Below are positions 11,798 through 25,600 of a DNA stretch of 64,000 bases, one piece after another. A program made the position numbers and the translations under genes. Position 1 is the first letter of the stretch, and each line of letters begins with the position of its first letter. Under the pieces are notes generated by a model, which worked only from the letters and a program-made list of their open reading frames with translations, was not told where the DNA came from and did no database searches. The stretch comes from Xanthostigma xanthostigma (lineage: Eukaryota > Arthropoda > Insecta > Raphidioptera > Raphidiidae), in contig OY754476.1 in NCBI GenBank assembly GCA_963575645.1, positions 6,076,001 to 6,140,000 of the forward strand, given 5' to 3'.

Positions 11798-12734
11798 ATG
11801 TGTTTGCCGGTAGGTTCCGATCTCCCAACGGGTCTATCGGAAATCCTCTTCGGACACCGTTGCGTGTTTGGTTCTCGGATTAATCGGACTATTTGAATTT
11901 CGCCTTAGCGGTTCTAGGCTTCTGGAACTACTAGAAGCCTACAATCAGGTCCAAACAGTTCGAGAATTTGACCGACACTAACGCGCAATTGTGTTCGAAA
12001 TATTGCAGATACACGCTTTCGAAATTCTGAACTTATCAACAAACACCTATAATTCAAATACATTCTCATCTTAAATCATATTCTAATATATATTTTTTAA
12101 AAGCGGGACTATCTATGCTTACGTAAATATAATGAGACAGAAAGCAAAATATGAGCCAAATTACTACTTTGCAGGTGTTTGCTTAAGTGCTATTTGTGTA
12201 AGTAATTGACATGCATATTTGTGATGTTAAACTACTTTTAAGAAATGCAATGCCATTACGTAACTAAAAATATGTCTGCTAGAATCACAACTGAGCACTA
12301 TTTGTTATAAATAATATGCATTGTACCGTTCAAGAAATCCACACCTTGTATAAAAAGTATTTTCTCTTTGCTTTAGTAGTTTTGCACACATCCAACAGGC
12401 CTCAGTTTTTGCTGGATAAGTCTACTTCTGTAAGTAACTATAGGTGTGTTTGTTGTTGAATTGGGAACTCCCAAAGCGTCTGTCGGTTTGTCAACTCTAA
12501 ACTTCTAGAGATTAGAGAGAGAAAGATTGTGAAAACAGCTGAGGTCAACTCTAGAGATTAGTTTCAAACAGTCTGAAGAATATTAAAAACATTTTTTTTT
12601 CTAAATATTGTTCACGATGGACCCGGTATCTAATATAAAAAGTCTGAGGAATTTGAAAATTTGACACACGTAATTGTATTCAGAGTTCTATGTTGTTAAC
12701 ACATAAGTTAAGAACTTATCAACAAACACATCTA
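11798..12734. mobile_element. Pair of related elements with GTGTTTG/CAACAAACAC ends
   Basis: One element runs from about 11798 (GATGTGTTTGCCGGTAGG) to about 12053 (TTATCAACAAACACCTA). The other runs from about 12442 (AGGTGTGTTTGTTGTTGAA) to 12734 (TTATCAACAAACACATCTA). Both share AACTTATCAACAAACAC at the right end and a GTGTTTG start at the left, but the interiors have diverged strongly. The ends resemble those of hAT-like elements, yet no exact target duplication was found, so the class is open. Confidence 0.55.
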
Positions 12735-13644
12735 TTGGCAATTACATTAAAAGTGTCTAACCTCGATAGTCCGTAACTGAAATTAATTCTAAGTAAGATA
12801 ACCCCGAAAACCTGTACGGTCGCTACTGAATGCCAGTGACTTCGACAGAATAGATTTAAAATAAGCTACCGTGCACCATGTAGAGAAGAAGCCGGACCAG
12901 GCTGTTAGATTTAAATATAAAGTTCAACGTATTTCCATATATTGGTATAATTCAATGCGTTCATGTTTTGTCGAAACACAGATTCAGATTAAAGTTAGCG
13001 TTGATAGTTCATAGTCGAAGCGTAGGTCAGAGACTCTATTGGCGCATTAAATGGTGGTGATCTCGCATAGACTTTAATTCGATTCGATAGTAATCTTTAC
13101 ATGGAGTTTACTGTATATAAAATAGTGAAACTAAAGTTGGATTTCTTGAAAGTACACTACAATTATTGATTGACTTGTAAGAACACTAAAATGTAAATGT
13201 AACGGTTTACCGGACATTACTACTTTTAAAAAGAACTCTTAAGCATGTATATACATAAAAAATATATAAATAACGTCAATATCAATTAGTATCGTAAATT
13301 CCGAAATAAAGAGTTATTCATTAAAAACAAAATTTACACCATATAAACTACAAAAAAAATTAAAACTATCATTTACAGACTAAGGATTCATGCAGCCACT
13401 TGGTATTTTAATTCTAGATATCTAGAATTTTCTACAAATAACATGAATATTTATAATATATTAACTGTAAGAAACTCGATTAATAATAACTATTATTAAT
13501 GAAAATTAAATAGTCTTTATACCATTTTTCATTTTCACTTTTCCTAAATAAAAATTGTAGAAGAAAATCGCCTTCTTCCGCCTTATACCTAATTTCAAGA
13601 ATACTTTTCTTGCAATTACTTTATGGATTGTAATTACAAAAAAA

Positions 13645-16600
13645 TTACTCTTCTTGCCTCGTTCTCTTAATTACTGCTTTCGAGTCGTTCATTCCTGGTC
13701 TTTTTGCACCTCGTGTCGTGCCGGTATTAGCATTATCTGAAGAAATTCGATACAATTACATTTCAAGGAGAAAATAAACGCTTCGACACAAATCGGATTA
13801 ACTTTCCCATACAAGAGTATGTTCCTATTACTGATGTGCCGGATATCTGTAACCGTTAATTTTTGGCGGATCTTTTACCTTATTAATTTTCAATTCATAG
13901 ATGAAATTTTATACATATAGGTGATTAGGTAATAATGAAAAACTATTAAATTCCATTCAGATTATTTTTTATTTTTTAAAATCGTATTTGGTACCTTTAT
14001 ATTGCAAACATTTATCGTAGTGAGTACCATACCAATAGTACATAACTCAAAGGTACTAAAAAACTATCTTTATAATGAGATATTGCACATCGACCTTTGG
14101 AAAGAGACAATCTGTTATGAGAGTTAACTCTTAAAGAGGTCAATAACTTTTTCCCATAACAGATAGTCTCTTTCCAAAGGTCGATGTGCAACATTTACCG
14201 CCGCGTACTCTAAGAACGTTAAGATCCGTATCCGTATCCGCGGAATTTGAAACCAAATATCCGTATTCAGATCCATATCTGCGGATATACATTTTTAACG
14301 ATCCGGCACATCACTAGTCCCTACTAAAAAAAAAAGTTCCCATAAACATGGGTCTAGAAACGTTTGCCCACTGAGCTAGTCTTACAAAAACGGGACGAGG
14401 CTACGGAGCATATTATTATCCAAGAACTTATTACAATATGTTATATGGTAAGTTAACGGCCAAGAAATTCGAATTATTGGAGTTTGAAATAACGAAGTTC
14501 CACTGTACTCTATATATAGGAAAGTAAAAAATAAATGATAATTAAAATGCATATTTATTTTACCTTGTAACCACCTCACTTGAGTAGCAGGGCCATAACC
14601 TTTCTCGTTTCGAGCAGCAATTCTAAATATAATGGCCTGTTTTGCACTTGTCTGGTCAATATGCGCTGCTTGCAAAGATGAATTTGGTACAATACAACTA
14701 TTTGGCGCACCGATATAAACGCGAATAAACGATAAAGGAGTTGTATTGAAAGGAGGCTGAAAAAAAAAAAATATTTACGATTTTCTTATAAGAAAACAAA
14801 TGAGAAATACGATTATTAGTATTACCTTAAATTCAATTTTGTTTGAATTTTTCACTGCGAGATATACAGAATATTCTATAATTTCTCCTTGTCCTTTTGG
14901 AGGTGGATCCCATGTCAAATGTGCTCCTTCTGGACTTTTCGATATTTTTATTGATGACGGTGCACCAGGAAAACCAGGGAGACAAGTTTTGAATGCACTT
15001 AACTAAAATAAAAAACAGTATCCGTAAGTGTAATTTGAGCTCCGTATGTTCACGAAATCACACACAAAAAAAAAAAGAAAGAATACTAACTTCTGAAAAA
15101 GGTCCTACGCCAACGGAGTTTATGCCTGCAACACGGAATTTGTACGCTGTGCCAGCTTCCAAAGATGTTTTTGCTATATTTTTGACATCCGGGAATCTCT
15201 CGGTTGTTAATTTATCCCAATTTTCATACAGAAAATAGTCTTTCACTTCGAAAGTATTTCCTTGAATTATTCCAACCGTGAACCAAGAATCTTTTTTCTC
15301 AGTTTCTGCCGTCTCTTCTTTTTTCTGTACTAAAACAGGTTCGGCTCGACCAACAGCAGCGCTAGCTAAGGTCGCGAGAGCGTTCGACTCGGTCGTCGGC
15401 GATTGTGCGTTTTCCGATTTGACGCCGTCCGAAACAAAAGGCAAAGTCCCATTTCTTAGCTGATTTTCAATGTCATTAATTCTAACAGATGCACTCGTAA
15501 AGATTTGATTTCTCACAGGCTCACTCGCTCCTTGTTCCATTGCACATTCCCTCGATACGTTTATCATTTCAATATTTTGCATTTCCGACTTTCTCTCGGA
15601 ATCGGAAGAATCGTCTTTTGCTATCCGATTATCTAACGGCCCCACATTCGGTAAACTGTCAGCGACATTGATTACGGGCAATGAGCTGTTGTCTTCGCTG
15701 ACTGCGGATTGTTCCGCACTCGGTTCTGAAGTCTGACTGCTCTCTTCTTGCTTTATGCTGGAACTTTGCGAGCTAGTCACTATGAATAGTTCTCCGGAAG
15801 AATATTCGGAATTTTGCGACGATTCCGATGCATTTATGCCATTAGTTCGAGGCGGCTCAATTAATTGGTATTCCGTTTGTGATTGCGTTTCGGACGAAGC
15901 AGACGCTTCGTTAACATCATTCGCATTGCTATTATCTTCGGAAGTAGCATCCGTAGTAGATTCTGAATTTTCATAGCCTTGCATCGTACGAGTCACGCCG
16001 TTAGCCACGGTAGTGCCTTCGGGCTGAATCAACATGGAAAGATAATCTGTTTCTGCAGTGTTATGACTTGTTTCGGAATCATTTTCGGCCGATGTATTTT
16101 GCTGATCGGTCGAAGGTTCGTCTGTGGGCGCGTCGCTTTCCTGAGTATCCGATTCACTAATTAAACTCGGACCGATATCCGACTCTGAAGTCTCGGCGGG
16201 CGCTTCCAATGGCTCCATTTCATTTTCCGTTGCGGTATCAGTTTGAGAATTTGTCTCTTGTGTCACTTCGTTGGAATTATCCGGTTGTGTATTTCCCGTA
16301 TTATCTACGCCTTGAGTTTGATCGTCCGAATCTGTGTTGTCACTCATACTTCTCGTCGGACTTTCATTTCCACCGAACAGGCCCGGTCTTATCTGTCGGT
16401 AATGTTTAAACGGATGAAGTTTGAATTTACCTCCACCTTTCAGTCCGAGTTTAGTAAATTTACAACGCTTGAAATTGACACTCAACGAGCCGCCCTTAAG
16501 ACCTAATTTAGGAAATAGCGATCCGCCTTTTAAGCCCAAATGAGACGTCTGACTGTCACTTTGCTGCGATTCATTTCCAGATGACGAAGATACATGAAAT

Positions 16601-19600
16601 ATCGAACTGTCATTAACGCCTTGTGCCATTTCAATATCTTCTTCATTTTCCTCGGGCCGGTCTTGCTCGTCAATAAGACCGGCCTCGGCAGCCAAGGCCC
16701 TCAACGCAGCGTCCGTGGTTGCAGGACCGTCGTACGACGACGCTAAAAACAATAATATCGAATAGAAAACGTATTGTTTCTAACCTATAATTGTTAAGAT
16801 GTAAAATGCTAAAAAGGCTAAATGCCCTGGCACTATATTATGTTCAATTTTAATTACTAACTAATAATCACGTATAGCGTATTGTTTATGTATCATTCAA
16901 ATGTATGTACACCTATCCCCCGATTTACACGGTAGATACGTTCCTGAGAAAAACGTGTAAATCGAAAATTAAAAATTTTCAAGTCAAAACAGTGTAAATC
17001 GAAAAGCTTGCAGAAAATGCATTTAACAGTTGTGATTTTTTTCAATATTTTTAGGTGTACACAGAAATAAAAATAAAATGCATTGACAGGTTCTGAAACT
17101 GTGAAACTTTCACTCAAATACAATTTTCCATAGATAAAACTTTAATTTTATGCGAAGAAATACAGACACAGTGTGCGTGTGCAGCAAGTCAGCACATAAG
17201 CTTGGGATTCCCCGTGAGATGTGTATACAGCGCACGTGTTCAATCACAGTAGCATTTAGTAGAGTGCGATAAAAACAAAAAAAAACTTATTTGGAAAACC
17301 GTGTAAAAGCGAAAACGTGTAAAACAAGTATCGTATAAATCGGGGGATGGGTGCACTTGTATTTTTTCAATAAAGAAATTAGTCTATACTCAACAATAAC
17401 GTTCTAATAAACATACCGATAGTAGCCGAAGGTGTCTTTTGCCTCACGACCATCAGTTTGGTCGCCGGTTCAGTCGAGCTCGATGTCGGCGTTAAAGACG
17501 AAACTCCTGTAATGGTCGACTGCGTCGTTACGCCCGATGTTGACGGTAGACATATCAGTTTTCCAATTCCGTGCGACTGATTTCCTAACAACGTTACAGT
17601 TTTCTGACCCATGACTGTAACCTGTTTTCCGCCAATCATTACTTGCTTCTGATAAAAATATTTAAATAACATAAATAATTGTTTATCGACAATATAGTAA
17701 TAGAAAAAAATTTATTTTCGCATCTTTTAATATGGATAAATTTTGATTTTTGACGAAATGCAACTTACACGAACTTGTCCGCCAGTTAATATTTGACTTG
17801 ATGGAACGGTTAAAATTTGCCCAGTATTTGTACTAATTATCTGTTGACCAGGTTGTTTCTGAAGTGTTACGGTTTTAGGACCGCCGCCTTGTCCGGGTAC
17901 GGTGATTGTTATTGGTTTTCCAGAAGTACCCGATTGGATTGCACCCGATGATACCATTATCATTTTTACACCTGGAGAAACACCTTGGACATTCGATGAA
18001 CCGGCAGGTATAACGTTAACAGGAGTAGCACCTAAAATAATAAATTAGATTTTAATCTCGGTTGCGTATTAAAGATGTTCGGGATGTACGATCGCAGACG
18101 AAAGTACATTCCGATGCTCGCGATTTACTTTTAGATTTTAATAAAAGGAATGGAATCCATAAAATATTATAAATAAAATAAAGGTAAATTAATTACATGA
18201 TTATGATTATACTAGCAGTTTGTCCGCGGCATCGTTCGCGTGGTATAGATGATATATTGTACCCAGTTAAAATATTTTATATAAAATCCACCCCCGCCCC
18301 GATCGGGTAGTGTATGGATAACGCACCTTTATATTACTAAGGCTGTTTGAAATTTTGCTCAAATCTTTAAACGCATTTTTCTCCTAACTGTTTTTTCGAC
18401 ACGATATCTCAAGTTCCAATAAACATATTTACTTGAAATTTGGTAGGAACCCTCTCTATTTAAACCTCTATCGTCCCTACCAGATTTATGCCAAATTTTT
18501 AAAACCTTATTCAGACTATCACGAACATTTAAAAAAAATTAGCTAAATAGGTACAGTCGTTCTCAAGTGATGCGCAACGAACAGCATTTCATTTTTATTT
18601 GTATACATAGAGTAAATATAATATTAACAATAGAGCTGTAAAAGTAACGAGAAATTGTGTACCCGTATGTATTCGTTACTTAAAGAACCAGTACCCGTTA
18701 CTTTTGTATCATTACCTTACTCGTTACTTTTCATACGACATACAATCGTGTATAACAGCATCAAGAAGTGTATGTTCTCTGGCATCAAGCATGTACCATC
18801 CCATCGAGGCGCGTCGCATCGTGATACGGTATGAATTCGTTCGTAACGTATAACCGCATCAAACGAGTCGAACTGACTCCATGTCAGTTCGATACGACAG
18901 ATGCGAGTAACGAAATGAATTTGTAAGTAACGATTCGGTACTTCGAGTCAGACGATGTACCCGTTACTCAGTAACGAATACATACGGTTTGTTACAGTTC
19001 TAATTAACAAATGGATACAATACAATAACATAAACTTGCCAATGTTTCCTGCTTGGGATGTTGTAACTGTTTGTACCGTCCGTAAACCTGTTCCAGTTGT
19101 AACAACAATAACATGTTGTTGACCTCTCCCAGCTAGTTGTACATTTCCAGCTCCTGCTTTGGATATTACAATTTTACCGCCAGTTGATGATTTGGACATC
19201 TGAAGAACATTTGATGATAATGGTTTCATCGTTACCATTTTATTACCTAGAAAAAAATCAAACATTAAACACGCCTCGAGATTTGAATTATTAACACTGA
19301 AAATAAAGAAATTTAGCTTACCGCTTCCTGTAATCAGTTTTACGACCGTAGGCTGAGATGTCGACGACTGTCCTTGAACCGTTCCCTGAACGGGTACGGT
19401 TTTTGTTTGAACCGTACCTTGAATAGGAACACTCTTACTGGGTACTATGTTAACTTTCGGCATCTTAACAAAAAAACAAAATTAATAAATGAGAAGTATT
19501 CAAAAAACAAACGGCGATTAAATTAAACCGAACTTACGTTGGCCACTTGCAATCCTTGGCTAGTTTTAACGATAGTTACAACATGACTGCCCTGTGAAAA

Positions 19601-22600
19601 ATTAACAGAACTTGCGGTCGAACTATTTGACGTTGATCCAGATAACACAGTTCCTCCGGGTTGCTGTTTAAGAAGTATTTGTTTAGTAGATCCGGTCACC
19701 GCCGAATTGACTGTCGATTGTAACTGTGTTCCCTGTGCAGGCTGAGCCGGAGATCTAAGAACCGGTAACACCGATGGATTTCTTATACGTACAGTCGTAC
19801 CTGAGATACAAAAATTGACGTGAATAAAAACGCTGCGGTATCCTGATTCCGGGCATTCGTAATGAGAGACACTTACGTGGATTGTTAGGATTGCAAACGA
19901 CAAGATCGTTCAAGTTTAAGAACTGGCCAGTAGACGCCCTGACACGGAATGATTGTCCGGGCGAAGACGCCGATAAAATGGTTGTTGCGCGAACTCCCGG
20001 ATTTGCTGCGGTAGTTGTTGTTATCGCCGATTGTACGGTTTGTTGCGTGACGATCGGCGTCGAAAGTGACTGAGAAACAGCCGATGCGCTTACGTATTGT
20101 ACCTGTTGGCCGGTCGAACTTAGAGAAGTCGAGTAAGGAGACGCGCTTATTGCCGACGTTAAACTGGCTACAGAAGGACGTACCGCCGTATTGCTTACAG
20201 AACCCGATAGTGTTGCAAGAACACCAGGATTACTCGAATTAGCTGTAAAATAAAAATATTACAAACGTATAGTGTATGTTTCGACAGTCGAATAGTATAA
20301 ATAATGAAAAAATATCACATACAGTGCTGCTGTGACAAAATACTCGGCGAGCTTATACCAACCACTATGGGTTGCTGTTGTTGAGCTGGAACCATCGATT
20401 CGGCAGGATTACTAACACCGGAAACATGAACTGGCTGTGCCGGTGCAGATGTTTCCGAGTAATACGGTTTTGTCGCAAATGTTCCGGTCTGTGCTTGCGA
20501 TACGGGCATAGTCGGAGATGTCATTTTAGGTACTGTCGTCGAACTGGGTATATCATACTTTTGTACCTGGAAACATTCTAATTTGTTAATCAATGCCATT
20601 TTACACGGGTATCGGATAGTATACAATTACAAACACACTGTGTTCGACGCTAGAAATGACTCGCGTGCTTTTTGAAACTCTAGAATATTTTCTGTAGTGT
20701 ATTTGTTACATTGCGTATTCATTTAGACACGGTCTATTATACAGGGTGTCTCAAATTGATAATTTATGAACAGTACAGTGAAACAGAGAAAAACAATCTT
20801 AAGAGAAAAGTTCGACATTATTCATCCAATGTACCGAAATTATCATCGATAAGCGAGGAAATAGGCGTGGTTTATTAATGTCCCTTTGTGTTCCGCTCAG
20901 CTTACTGGTGATAATAAATTAAATTAATGGTAAATCGGATCGTAACGCGTCTGAGGATTTTTCAGCTCAGCGTTGTTTTTCAGTATTTCGCTGTAGTGTT
21001 CGTAGGTGATCAATTTGAGACACGCATATATAGTACTTAAATTTACCTGCAACAGAAAGGTATTGCACTGAGGTGGAGAAGTCCAGTTCACTTCTAGTCG
21101 GTCTACTAATGCTTTGATTAGTGTCACTCGACCAGGCGCGGATGGAGGTTCAACTTCCAAGAACCACAAATCTTTACAGCAGACCTATAATTTAACAACA
21201 AAGCTTCATAACAATTGAAAAATCTGTATAAATATTCAAGTTCAAATAGAAATTAAAAAAAAAAAAAACATTACAGTTTGTGAAAATTTCAATGTTTATC
21301 GTGGCAGGTGATTTTTGTAACAATTTTATAAATATGACAACTGAGCAGTTTATTTATCAATCGGATTATTATTTATTAACCTTTAATTATTGCTGGTATT
21401 TTTATAAACGACAATTTGTTAGATCATTGTCACGGTGAAAAAATAAGGCCATCGAAACATTTTTAAAAAAGAAAAATAAAAAGGAAACCACTCCAAAAAT
21501 GGTTGAAACTTACTACCTGATTATTCCATGCTTTGCGATAACCGTCTCGTCCGGACCAAACATACAGCCGAGAATGAATTGCTACTGCGCAATGACCGGC
21601 ACGAGCTCTCGGCATATTTTCTTCAAAAGAATCTATTGGCAAGTCCTCCCAAGCCATTGATTCTGTTCAAAATAATATTTATTTTTATTAATTTCAACGG
21701 TAGCTAAGAAAGTTAAATCCAATATGAAAACGGTTTTGCATATTTATGCAAGCATCTTCAGGTTATAATTAAAACGTCACAGTTTTAAAAAAATACAAGT
21801 TACTGAAAAATTTTATAATTCTAAAAACGGTAAAAATGTGATATTTACACTTAAATTACTTTCTACATTATTTAAAAAAATGTGAGTCATCGTGGAACGC
21901 CTGGCAGATGTGAAACATAAGTTTTTTGCCCTGTTATCTACTAAATTTCGCCCTGTCAACTAACGGAAACCTAGTAACTAAATACCGCTTCGTAACTAAA
22001 TTTTGTCCTGTCATCTAGTTGTCGTCTTTAACAGAAGTCAAGCTATAATCCCACGCATACACAAAGCAAGCGTCACGCACTGTCATCTAACAAAATACTA
22101 GTAACTAAATTTCGCCCTGTTATCTAGATGTCACCTTCAACTAAAGCCATGTTTAATCAAACGTAACGTCATCCCATAAAAGTGTCGCGTCAATAGCCAC
22201 GGTTTTACTCCGAATCAAACGCGAAATATATTTTAATTTCAGCTCACCTAAATTTAAACAAGCCATTGTGCTTGTACACTTCCATTCCTTTTCATGCGAC
22301 GGAGCGCGAATATCATCTACAACCAGCGGAACCCAGCCACCAAAAATAAACATTCGTTTTCCGATCAATGTAGCTGTGTGAAGAGATCTCGGTAATGGCG
22401 TAGGACCCGATACTATCGGTTTTGACCACGTCATTGTATCTGTTAAATTGAAAGATGTCTTTAGTTATATTTGAATTTTACAATAACAAAAGAATCGGTG
22501 TAATTGTAAATATTCTTCGGTTAGTTTGAAAATTATATCAACTAACTTGTGTTTAAAATCCAAAGGTCGCCCAGACGACAGCCACTCATGCCACCATAGA

Positions 22601-25600
22601 CGATCAGAAATGACTCGCCCATAGTCTTGTTTGTGTAAGCAACTGCAGTATGTGATTCACGAGCCGGTGGTAGCGTTCCATAAGTTTCTGGAAGTTCCCA
22701 GGACACTGCAGTCGGACTACTCTTAATGTCCAGGCAGTACAAATCGTTCAGGTATCTTGGAATAGAACAAGGTGGTCTACTATAAATAGATAGAAAATAC
22801 AAATTTTCATTCTTTTAAAAATATCTATCACCAAAAAAATGACACTCTTTCAGTTTAAAATTTTGAAAATACAATTTGAACATTTTTGCGACATGAAAAT
22901 TCTTAAGTGTCAAATCGTTGTTGATAGACATATCTAATGGCATAACAATGGAAAAAAAAAAGAAAAATAAACAGTCAAGTGCGAGTCGAACTTGTCTGGA
23001 GAGGATTCCGCACAGTTCCGTAAGAACTATAAAATTTAGAATTTTCCTGTAAACTCTATATTCCCTATATACAATTAATATTAAGAACACTGTGGTTGTA
23101 ACAAAAATAAAAAATAAATTGGCGAGCTTGTAGGCCTGTTACAAAATTAATATTACATAAAACTTAAAAGTCTACCTTGGTATATTATTTTTCGGACTTT
23201 CTCCATCGTTAGCAAGGCCACCAAACAAATATATCTTGCCGTTAACCAAAGTGAAACTATGACCTAGACGTGGACATGGAGGTTTGCCATTTTCTGGCGG
23301 TTTGGGATCATGGTGTTTCCATTCCCATCTCGAAGCCTATAATAAATTCAATTAACTTTTATATGTAGAAGAACACGAGAAATCACAAAGGAATTAATGA
23401 AGTACCTGTAATTCGTATAAATCGTTACTGTATCTGCCATATTCGACCATTCCTCCAAAAACAAATAATCTTGTTCCATCTACTACAAAACCATAAGCCG
23501 CACATCCTGGTGGAATATCTCCTTTTGTAGATGGTACAAACCATTGATTTGTCGCTGTAAAAAATAAAAATATAATGTTATGAACTGACTAGCAAAAAAA
23601 ATCTACTCAATTATATGTTTGGAGATATAATTGTGCGTCAACTGAGGTCATATGCTTTTGGAAGCTATTAATTCACGAAAAAGTTTTTGGATTTTTAAAA
23701 TTTAACGGTGGCGGTTCCCGTATAAGCGCTGCAGAGCAACCAAAATCTTAAGTACTTCATAATTTTAGAATGAATTATATTTTCCATAAATACTGTATTA
23801 GTTACACAATCATCGCTAAGTTTAACAGTCACTGGCAGACCACAAATCTCGTATGTAGTCTGTGTGGCAGATTGTTAGGCACTTTTCTGTGCTTTGAAGG
23901 AGCACATGAAACACCATCATCAGATACCTTCAGTGTATACCGTGCAACTCCTGACTCATATGAGTTATATTTATTATTTACACCGGTTTTGAGCTGTACT
24001 TACCGTCAGCATGTTACTACAAACTAGTGATGTGCCGGATCGTTAAATATGCATATCCGCGGATACGGATCTGAATACGGATATTTGGAAAGAGACTATC
24101 TGTTATGGGAAAAAGTTATTGACTTCTTTAAGAGTTAACTCTCATAACAGATTGTCTCTTTCCAAAGATCGATGTGCAATATCTCATTATAAAGATAGTT
24201 TTTTATTAGTACCTTTGAGTTATGTACTATTGGTACGGTACTCACTACGATAAATTTTTGCAATATAAAGGTGCCAAATACGATTTTAAGAAATAAAAAA
24301 TAATCTGAATGGAATTTAACAGTTTTTCATTATTACCTAATCACCTATATATATAAAATTTCATCTATGAATTGAAAATTAATAAGGTAAAAGATCCGCC
24401 ATAAAACTAACGGATACGGATCTTGTTTCTGCCTCGGAGCTCCGCGGATACGGATATCCGGCACATCATTACTACAAACAAGCATTTATCGTCATATGCT
24501 AGCAGTGTTCACTGAATTCTATCTCATTCAATCAACACCTTTGATTCGAAATGATACACGGCTTAAGGCGGTAGTGACTAGTGAAACAGTGTATATTGTT
24601 CAAATCTTTGATTAACGTCTGAATAGAACTCTTCAAATAAATAAAATGATCGACCAATTTTTCCACACTATATATTGGCAAAAATAATAAATTTATAATT
24701 TTTGTCAATATGTAGTCTGAAAAAATTGGTCGATAATTTTATTTATTTGAAGTGTATATTGTTGTTTGAAAAAAGTTAAAAACTAAAACACCATTAACGT
24801 GGATGTGATTCATAATTTAAATTAAAAAAAAAAAAAACAAATTTACAAATGGATACTAGACGAGAATTCCGAAATTACCATTTGGAGACATGTTGGAATA
24901 TATAGCTATGATAAAATTCGCGTCAGTACAATTAGCGACGCTAGTGGTAAGAAAAGAAAATACTAATATGTACTATTTAATCGGCAGATTCTGTCAATTT
25001 GTCCCATATGAGCCATATGCGTTCGTGCTAGTTGGTAGTCTCAATGATTGAACTTTATTCGTGCGTGTCTAATACAGAGTGGTTCATTAATAAAAATAAA
25101 GACAAAACGTTTAAAAAAACTGTGCTGTGAAGGGAAAAAGACGGCAGTGGTATCATATTTTACTTTCAATCGTAACAGCGATTTTTATTCCATTATTTTG
25201 TAGTTATTGTCGGAAATTACTTGGGTATGCATTATAATTATTCCAATCCAAGTAATTTCGAACAATAACTGCAAATTGTTATACAAATGTCAGATAGGCA
25301 AATTATGGTTGGTATAGCGGATAGTCACATTACTCGCCGACTTTCTTGACTCGAATTCAATTCTATAAGAGAACCGAATTGAAAAATTCTATTTGTCATT
25401 TAAGTACTAAATATCTACCCATTATGAACCGTAACAATTTTTTGTTCCATATTTCGTCATATTATATGGTATTCTGAAGAAAAACAAAAAACATGAATTG
25501 ATAACCCCGTCGGTTAAAAACCGAAACCGACTATTATCTGATCATGGCAGTCATTTCACAATTTTTGTATAAAATATTTTTTTATGGACCACCTGTATAA

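Larger units (their letters stand above)
9289..13644. other. Spacer between convergent SLBP and HCF
   Basis: About 4.4 kb of AT-rich DNA holding the 3' untranslated regions of SLBP (+) and HCF (-). It contains a 30-bp tandem repeat (10101-10275), a poly(A) run near 10782-10800, and two related elements with GTGTTTG/CAAACAC ends (about 11798-12053 and 12442-12734). No gene is seen. Confidence 0.6.

Noticed and set aside
19036-19040. GTTTAT as the donor of the HCF exon 19040-19246
   Set aside because: It leaves two bases and puts the next exon out of frame; GCAAGT four bases earlier keeps the frame.
22756-22780. An acceptor at ATAG near 22780 for the HCF exon that encodes YLNDLY
   Set aside because: It would insert RPPCSIPR and duplicate the IPR motif; the acceptor TTCTATTCCAAG at 22756-22767 gives [11 protein letters not shown], as in other HCF proteins.
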